A stretch of DNA of 64,000 nucleotides from Corydoras sp. C115. Lineage: Eukaryota > Chordata > Actinopteri > Siluriformes > Callichthyidae. The notes beneath the pieces were generated by a model. That model was not told the origin of the DNA. It saw only the letters and a program-made list of their open reading frames with translations, and did no database searches. The translations under genes were made by a program, and so were the position numbers. The first letter of the stretch is position 1; each line of letters begins with the position of its first letter. The stretch is from the NCBI GenBank assembly GCA_019802505.1, contig JAFMOC010000238.1, positions 210,001 through 274,000 of the forward strand, written 5' to 3'. Positions 58,177 to 64,000 of this stretch are shown in pieces.

Positions 58177-61082
58177 CGCCCGGTCTCTCTGAGGGCGTGG
58201 CATCAGGTTTAGTTTGTTTATAAACCCTACTTTTTCTGCTCTGTTGTAAAAGCACCTGAGGACATGAACCAGCAGATGGGCTTCAGCACATTCCAGTTTT
58301 AGTAGCCTGTGTAAGGTGAGATAAAAGCTTACACTCACACACCCACCCCCACACCCACCACCACACCCACCCCTACCCCTACCCACACCCACTCACACTA
58401 CGACAATATGACTTTACCATTATATACACAGATACAGAGTCAAAACTTCTGTTTCAATTAAAACTTTGGTCCAATTTTTACTTAAATAAAGAGACCAACG
58501 GTTTGTTCAGTAGAGTTACAAAATAAAACTGACAAACTAATCAACCAACTAACCAACTGATCAACCAATCAACCAACCGACAACCCAATTAAAAGAAAAT
58601 CCAACCAACCAAATCAACAGCTGAACCAATTAACCCACCAACTATCTGATCAATCACCCAATCATCCACTAAACCAACTAACCACCCACCCAACCAACCC
58701 ATTAAACAACTGACCAGTTATTAGGTTCTAACTTCACTTGAGTCATATTTAACCAAGTACAATAGACGAAATAAAATAATAACTTGAAAAAACTTTAAAT
58801 CCTTTCATTATTTCTTATATATTTATTAATCTTGTATAAATAATGATATAAATGGACATTTTAAATGGACAATCTATTTAAAAGAAGAATTAAATTCCTG
58901 AGCATCAATAAAGGATCAATTCCGATCGATAACAATGAAATCCTAATCCCAATAAATCCAGAAGACCATTTCCTCAAATCCTCTGAACTCTTTCTTCGGG
59001 CGGAGCGGGATAATCCTGATCTGAGACCTGGATTAGGTTTAGGATTAGTCTGGAATCAGGTGTGTTTTCATTCCAGTTGGTTTTTAACGCCTGGCTTCTT
59101 CGTGCACACGCTCTTCACTCGCGTCCTCACAGAATTAAGAGTTTTCTGGTTTATTAACTCTGTTTACTGCACTTTTATTGATCGTGCACAGAGTTTGTAT
59201 AAATTTAAAACTAATTAATAATTTTTTTTTAAAGAAAAAAAAACAATCATGGAATCTTTTTAGAGGATTATAAACTCTGCACTGCCAAAAATAAGTGGAC
59301 ATGCTTCAAATCAGTGATGATCAGTTTAACATTTCAGACATTATACACAGCAGCAGCTTTGTTTCAAACAGTTTGGGGAAGGCCCTCATCTGCTACAGCG
59401 TGATAGCTTAATCAGGTTTAATTTAAAGGAACTTTCTCTTTTTGTCTCTCTGATTGTCTTCCAGTCTCTCTGTCCGTCTGTCCCTTTCGTCCTCGCTTTT
59501 CTTTCCCTTCTCTTTCGTCTCGTCTCTTTTGGCATCTTTTGGTCTTACTCTTTTTTGTTTACTTTCTTTCAGTCTTGTTCTTTTTTCTCTCTCTCGCAGT
59601 CCAGCTCTCTGTCCTTTGTCTCTCTCTCACCCTCTGTCCCTCTATTTCTGTTCCTGTCCTTCTCTCTGTTGTTGTCTAAAGTCCTGCGTCTCAAACCGTG
59701 GACCCTCAGGCTTAACGACGTTCAGCAGGGGCTTGCTAAAAACGACAGGTTGTATAACATGTACATTATTTATTTTGTTATTATATAAATTAGTCTCATT
59801 ATCATTATATATATAATTAGTCTAAATTAGTATTTAAATTAGTCATTAACTCATTAGTCATTAATACAATTGATATTCTAACACAATTAATGAACACAGC
59901 TCATCAAAAGGATTTTTTCTCTTTCCCGCCTTTGAATGTAAATTAATTTATTGGGTTGCAGAATAATCAACAACAATCATAATAAAAATGAAGATTTATC
60001 TCTATATTAAAAAAATATATACAATTAAATTAGATAAACTAATTGAACATATTTTTGTCATATATATATATATGTGTTTAATGTTTGCGATTACAATGCG
60101 ATGTCAGATGGAGAACCAAAAAAACATAATGATTAATAATTAATGAGCTGCTGTTTGAGCTGTAGGTTTAATAAACATAACAATACACCATATATGGAGA
60201 CAGGTATGAGGACACACCTCTCACTAACTCGGGGGTTTATTTAGTGCGAGTTCCACGAGTGGGTTACGTTCAGCACCTCAGCTGATTTCAGAAGTTTGGG
60301 GAAGGCTCTTTCCTGTTCCATCATGACTGCACCCCAGTGCACAATGCAGGATCCATCAAGACATGATGTCATGTGGAATAACCTGACTGACCCACACACA
60401 GAGTCCTGACCTCCTGACCCCATCCAACAAAAACACTCTTTATGGATTAATCTGCACAGATTATTCTAGAAAACCTCCAGAAAATTCTTTACATTTGTTA
60501 AAACTGCCGTGCATGTAATGCAATACTAAAACTAAGACTTTATTCCATATGGTGTATAAAGTGATATTTTTATTGTCGGTATACGTTTCGATCGCTGCGG
60601 TCACTCGTTCTGTTGATTTATGGGTTAAAAACATTTACTTGTCATTTTTAAGGAGCACATTTATGTCTTGAATAATTATAATTAATTTAAAATATTAATG
60701 TTACAGACGCCAACATTCGGGCCATTTATCCCCAGAACACAACGTCCAGCGGCTGGGCAGTCACTGTGTCGCTGTGTTTTATAACATGCACAAGTCACTT
60801 TCACTTCAAATCAGTAAAAGCTGCAGTTTGACGGCCGTGCGCAATTAACCTGCAGAATCATTAAAAAACAGTGACAGAGTGCACCACGAGGAAGGTTATT
60901 ATAATAAAATAATACTTTATATGAATGAAGGCTAATGTTTCATTTAATAATAATAAACTCAGCATCAACTCTGGAACCTGAATATTAATGATGATGATGA
61001 GGAGGATGAGGAGGAGGAGTTTTATTATTATAGAATAACTCACCAGTGTGAGGAAGACGAGACTCAGACTCCGCGGCTTCAT
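44258..61082 (-). CDS. cdh26: Cadherin-26-like protein C with full cytoplasmic tail
   Basis: Sixteen exons: 61044-61082, 55212-55334, 53590-53736, 52225-52366, 50442-50614, 50171-50302, 49568-49750, 49150-49466, 48449-48592, 48087-48310, 46836-47057, 46636-46754, 46054-46188, 45398-45454, 45016-45144 and 44258-44464, about 830 codons. Exons 1-2 form a signal peptide (LSLVFLTL then CVLVSGVV), then RDKR and TWIIDSFAIEEERPGPYPYP, a classic propeptide cut and adhesive arm. Five cadherin repeats follow with DINDNPPVF, DKNNHRPE, LDVNDPPVF, DRES and DQNDNVPIL. SPAWNAKF and NNHRP are CDH26-like. The membrane segment is in exons 11-12. The tail contains HDPGFLPTQ and ends near LDNLDFRFNKLAAVC, resembling a beta-catenin-binding segment. 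Exon 9 has one base too many and exon 10 enters one base out of phase, so the frame is broken as given. Confidence 0.82.
44530..44877 (-). mobile_element. V-SINE, copy 23
   Basis: Full-length reverse copy in the last intron of cadherin C. Confidence 0.88.
45612..45972 (+). mobile_element. V-SINE, copy 24
   Basis: Full-length forward copy with intact A- and B-box. The sequence ATGAAGTCTAATGA recurs on both sides and is a likely target-site duplication. Confidence 0.9.
46470..46560 (+). mobile_element. Tc1-like relic
   Basis: CAAATCCCAAAATCTTTCAC then AGAGTGGAAGTGG matches the 3' half of the relic family. Confidence 0.45.
47100..48030. other. Intron of cadherin C, unrecognised content
   Basis: An open stretch at 47273-47518 (+) has basic residues and DRPPKDYISKW, vaguely like the end of a retroelement polyprotein, but I cannot support that. 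A purine-rich AAAG tract lies at 47750-47845. Confidence 0.35.
48342..48392. repeat. ATT microsatellite
   Basis: About 17 ATT units between exons 9 and 10 of cadherin C. Confidence 0.9.
49804..50153 (+). mobile_element. V-SINE, copy 25
   Basis: Full-length forward copy in the cadherin C intron between the exons at 49568 and 50171. Confidence 0.9.
50652..50986 (-). mobile_element. V-SINE, copy 26
   Basis: Reverse copy; one ATT run precedes it and an AAT run follows. Confidence 0.87.
50987..51659. other. Cadherin C intron, nothing recognised
   Basis: AT-rich sequence with a mixed AAT/ATT tract at 50985-51050. No exon is seen. Confidence 0.5.
51660..52029 (-). mobile_element. V-SINE, copy 27
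   Basis: Full-length reverse copy with a small insertion (CCTTGGATCCCC) next to the B-box. Confidence 0.88.
52758..53066 (+). mobile_element. V-SINE, copy 28, head-truncated
   Basis: Starts at the B-box remnant CTCGAATCCCC; complete to the ATGAATGAATGAATG tail. Confidence 0.87.
53116..53435 (+). mobile_element. V-SINE, copy 29
   Basis: Forward copy with the GTGTGTGAG region deleted and a damaged B-box (GGATGGAATCC). Confidence 0.85.
54054..54133 (+). mobile_element. V-SINE, copy 30, short fragment
   Basis: GGTGTCACGGTGGTTTAGTGG joined to GGTTCGGAGTTTCCATG; the B-box is deleted. Confidence 0.7.
54233..54665 (-). mobile_element. LINE 3' end (L2/CR1-like) with reverse-transcriptase C-terminus
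   Basis: The minus strand encodes ISGSGPSYLHSIFSKYTPTR, then RSLRSSDDCRLVVP, WWNVLPNSVRKAESLNRFKK and LLKTHLL. This is the typical C-terminal end of L2/CR1-clade LINE ORF2. The 3' tail contains the complement of GCGACTTACAAATGAGAACA. It is 5'-truncated, so it is inactive. Confidence 0.7.
55339..55406. repeat. GA microsatellite with internal G run
   Basis: It lies directly upstream (minus-strand sense) of cadherin C exon 2. On the transcript it is a CT-rich tract that could serve as the polypyrimidine tract of that acceptor. Confidence 0.9.
55509..55604. repeat. Poly-A, AT and poly-T compound tract
   Basis: A run, then about 40 bp AT, then about 35 T; self-complementary overall. Confidence 0.9.
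55604..55889 (+). mobile_element. V-SINE, copy 31, with expanded internal repeats
   Basis: The head is replaced by the T run. The SINE-internal hexamer ATGGGC is repeated five times (55744-55776), followed by 58 C. The tail is intact. Confidence 0.87.
55782..55839. repeat. Homopolymer of 58 C
   Basis: Expansion of the C run present in nearly every SINE copy here, usually 7-12 bases. Confidence 0.9.
55942..56223 (+). mobile_element. V-SINE, copy 32
   Basis: Forward copy with a diverged head and several short deletions. Confidence 0.83.
56680..56910 (+). mobile_element. Tc1-like relic
   Basis: CGGTGTCTGACCTCACAAAT followed by ACTCCAAAATCTTTGGTG and AGTCCCAATACTTGCC; best-preserved 3' part of the family in this window. 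Confidence 0.55.
57835..57960. mobile_element. Unclassified repeat fragment
   Basis: ACAGAGCAGGTACTATTAGG followed by GTGGTGGACTACG; same family as 29000-29165. Confidence 0.45.
58107..58173. repeat. CT microsatellite
   Basis: Uninterrupted CT run of about 67 bp. Confidence 0.9.
60290..60450 (+). mobile_element. Tc1-like relic
   Basis: GTTTGGGGAAGGCTCTTTCC followed by ATGACTGCACCCCAGTGCAC and AGTCCTGACCTCCTGACCCC; best-preserved 5' part of the family. Confidence 0.55.
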
Positions 61083-61152
61083 CGTTTCTGTAGGAGATAA
61101 CAAGCATGTAAGGACCTTTACCTTCCTGCTTTACTGTTATACCGAGGGGGAG

Positions 61153-61154
<2 letters not shown>

Positions 61155-61190
<36 letters not shown>
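61155..61190. repeat. GT microsatellite
   Basis: GT run about 75 bp upstream of cadherin C exon 1. Confidence 0.9.
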
Positions 61191-61192
<2 letters not shown>

Positions 61193-61321
61193 GTGAGTGA
61201 GTGAGAGAGTGAGAGAGAGAGAAAAGTACTCCTGCTCAGCTGGTGTTTCATCATCACACTGAAGTTCAAATGCAAATTGCCTAACAAACAAAACAATCAC
61301 ACAAGAATTTGGCTCTGTAGC

Positions 61322-61324
<3 letters not shown>

Positions 61325-61394
<70 letters not shown>
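61325..61394. repeat. GT microsatellite
   Basis: GT run of about 58 bp plus GTAT units. Confidence 0.9.
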
Positions 61395-62055
61395 CGAAAA
61401 AAATACAGGTATGTTTGCATAAGTTCTGTACTTTCAAGGTTCTTGATGGTAATTCTTCACTGATGGTAATTAACTTAATGACTTTTTTTATGATTTATGC
61501 TTTGTTTACCTTATGCTTCGTTTAAGACTTATTTCCTTTTAAGATGACGTTTTTAAAACGATGAAATAAGAAATATATTAAAAAAAAACACATCGTTAGA
61601 GATGAAAGCCCACATGGTCGTTTTTCCGATGTTTTACATTTCAGCTCTCGCAGATTAAACCTCTCGCAAAAGTTTCATTTGAATTAATGAAGTTTCATTT
61701 TAATTAATCAGCCAAGATCTCCAAAGATCCAAACCTCAAGATTGAAACTTTGGTATGTTCTCCTCCACTTATCATCCCACAAACCCCTCTAGAGGTCCCT
61801 GTATATAAATGTAGATATGACGTCTTGAAAATGAGCTTCATCTCCGGCAGCCACAACAGTAACATGATGCTTTAGTATTAATGACATAATGGGAACCAAG
61901 GAACCAAAACAGGAACCAAATCTTCCACTTTTAATGGAGGAGTAGTTCATTTCTATCAGTGCTTTTATTTAAGTAGACAGTGTGTGTGTATGCATGTCAG
62001 TAGGGGTGTGTCTATGTGTGTGTACTGTATAAATAGGTGTATGTATATGTTAGTA

Positions 62056-62059
<4 letters not shown>

Positions 62060-62138
<79 letters not shown>
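62060..62138. repeat. GT microsatellite, about 79 bp
   Basis: Uninterrupted GT run. Confidence 0.9.
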
Positions 62139-62140
<2 letters not shown>

Positions 62141-62299
62141 GCCCGTATTGTTGACCTGTCACCAGCGACAAAAGTAGTATTTCAAAATAAAAGTCTAAAT
62201 TTTGCTTTTCGGCCAAATGTATGTCATAAAGACAAACATTCTGGGAGATTTACAGTTTTATGACATCACAGTCCCAGTTTCACATCTTTTGCTTTAGGA

Positions 62300-62470
62300 T
62301 TTTACTCATTTATCCAGAAGAGCATTTATGAGGTCAGGCACCGATGTTGGATGTAAGGACCTGGCTCACAGTCTCCATTCTAATTTGGTGAAAAGATAAA
62401 GATAAAGATGGCGTTGAGGTCAGGACTCTGTGTTCTTTAACACCAAACTCACCCAACCAGGACATTGTGG
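62300..62470 (-). mobile_element. Tc1-like relic
   Basis: CCAGAAGAGCATTTATGAGG then TCAGGCACCGATGTTGGATG: complement of the family's 3' coding part. Confidence 0.5.
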
Positions 62471-64000
62471 ACGTTACTTTGCGTTGTGGGCTGCAGTCCT
62501 GTGCCAGTCAGGGTCCTCCTGAGAAACGAGGTTGTTCTTGGCAGGTTCCGTTCAGCGTCAGTGACGTTAGCATCATCTCATATCTATGAAATAAAAAGAA
62601 AAGCATTGTGTAAAGCTTGTTTTGAGAGTGACGAATGTTTTTCTTGTTCTATAGACACGATATCAGACACTTCAGGTGGTACGCCAGCAACAGGCATGAG
62701 AACCAGAACAGGGCCCCAGAGTATGGCCCCACTTTATGATGTAAGAGTTGGAGATTTCGTTATTTATTACGATCGTGCTGCCAAACCGTAAAGAAATATC
62801 AAATCTGCTCTTTAAACATTAACCCCATGAGCATCTATTAAAAATAATTGCGTTCTAGGTTTAAGTTACTAAATTCGTGTCCATTCATTTTTTTTTTTTG
62901 TATGAGACACGTGCATCGCTGCTCGTGATCTTGGTGACCTCTGTCAAATTTTACCTGTCAAAAAAAAATATATATAAAAAAATAAAAAATCGTTCCCATG
63001 TACTTCCTCCCGGGTGAGAACCCATCATGAGAAAAGGGTTCATCTTCTGGTATTAAAGGGATAACCACGCTTTCAAACGGGGTCAGGTTCAGGTTCCACA
63101 TGAACACGTTCCGAAGTTGGAAGCCAAAGTCGGATACATTGAAAGAAAATTGATGCAGCACGAATTGGCCGAGTAGTGACATAAACGCTATTTCCAAGCT
63201 TAATCAACGTAAGATTTTAAAGAATAGCCTACAATTCGTAAATTCGTGTCATAAATTTTACAGTCGAAACATCATTTGTTTTAGTTCGCTTCAGAGTCTT
63301 CTGTGAATATAGTAGAAGACATCTTCTGTAAAACCGTGTTAACACCCACCAGCATCAAGTTTCAGCAGTGTTAGAACTGAGAGTAGAACCGACTCAGTGT
63401 AGTGTTACCTCGCTGTCCTCCTTCATCAATCACTGATTGCAATTAAAATAATATGTTTTTGGCTCAGTCAGCAGTTTCACCAACAGGTAATAATAATAAA
63501 AACGATCCTGACATTTATTGAAGTTAATTACGATCTCGATTGTTTAGAGAACAGTATTAGCACCTCGGGGTAAGCGGGAACATAAATTAATCTAATAAAT
63601 GAGAGGCGAGTCACGGCAGACTGAGGCGTGGATGCCGGTGTGGGTGGATTTACGTTTGCATGGTTGGAATTCCACCCGCTCACAGGTCTTCCTCGTCATG
63701 AAAGTGACCCAGTCTGTGCACTGCAGCAGGAAGGTTCTTGTGGTGGATGCCAAGAGGAACTGCCTGGTTCCGTTCAGACAGAATCATTACAAACAAAAAC
63801 AAACGCATGCAGCTGGAATGGTTGGTTGTCTGAGGGATCCGGCATTAAGGCCTCATCTTTATGTAGGAACCTGAGAGGAACCGGCCACCTTCTCTGATAA
63901 CCTTCTGTGGTTCTCCAAAGTGAGAACAAGTGGCAAGTTGTGCAAGTTTTTTTTTTTTAAACAGCTTAAGGTAAATTTTTGTATGAGATACGTGCATCGC

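Larger units (their letters stand above)
56224..61043. other. Long first intron of cadherin C
   Basis: It separates signal-peptide exon 1 (61044-61082) from exon 2. It holds Tc1-like relics and microsatellites, an ACCA/CCAACCA-rich stretch near 58540-58710, and a CT-rich stretch at 59445-59680. I recognise no exon. Confidence 0.5.
61400..64000. other. Upstream of cadherin C, no gene recognised
   Basis: Open stretches at 62465-62791 (+), 62958-63197 (-) and 63599-63874 (+) show no family I know and no clear splice structure. A 24-nt motif near 62896 (TTTTTGTATGAGACACG...) recurs at the right edge (63976-64000) with one change. Confidence 0.4.

Noticed and set aside
26164..61082. Desmocollin or desmoglein identity for the cadherins
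   Set aside because: Motifs such as SPAWRAK, NNHRP and DPGFLPT and the locus fit CDH26 better. The desmosomal cluster in human is on chromosome 18.
63599..63897. Overlapping open frames near the right edge
   Set aside because: Two frames are open over the same bases, neither resembles a known family, and no splice pattern supports them.

Overview
The window is vertebrate genomic DNA: intron-rich genes, GT-AG splice sites, dense retroposons and long microsatellites. The genes and repeats point to a teleost. The most abundant repeat is a tRNA-headed SINE of the V-SINE/DANA type, and other repeats resemble families common in otophysan fishes such as catfishes; the exact lineage is inference.

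Left part (1-24.6 kb): mtg2 (-, 5' exons only, running off the left edge), ss18l1 (-, complete, 11 coding exons), a proteasome alpha-4 gene (psma8/psma7 type, +, 7 exons, 249 aa) and lsm14b (-, 8 exons, 386 aa). Gene order and relative orientation match human 20q13.33 (LSM14B-PSMA7-SS18L1-MTG2). All four keep an open reading frame through every splice junction seen. An intron of mtg2 holds a pogo-like DNA transposon whose interior has expanded into about 30 copies of a 66-bp minisatellite.

Right part (26-61 kb): three minus-strand cadherin-26-like genes. Two (A, 26.2-31.5 kb; B, 34.5-39.7 kb) are a recent tandem duplication with identical exon lengths and short cytoplasmic tails. The third (C, 44.3-61.1 kb) is older and larger and has a five-exon cytoplasmic tail ending in a catenin-binding-like segment. 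Each of the three shows at least one coding indel or phase conflict, unlike the four housekeeping genes. This could be decay or local consensus error.

The rest is repeats: about 32 SINE copies, none between 17 and 25.9 kb or after 56.3 kb; Tc1-like transposase relics; an L2-like LINE 3' end inserted in a local duplication; a fold-back element with a perfect 36-bp inverted repeat; and extreme homopolymers (38 G, 58 C). The last 3 kb has no gene I can identify. I found no clearly new biological system. The strongest leads are the pogo-derived higher-order minisatellite, the broken cadherin frames and a duplicated composite SINE pair.
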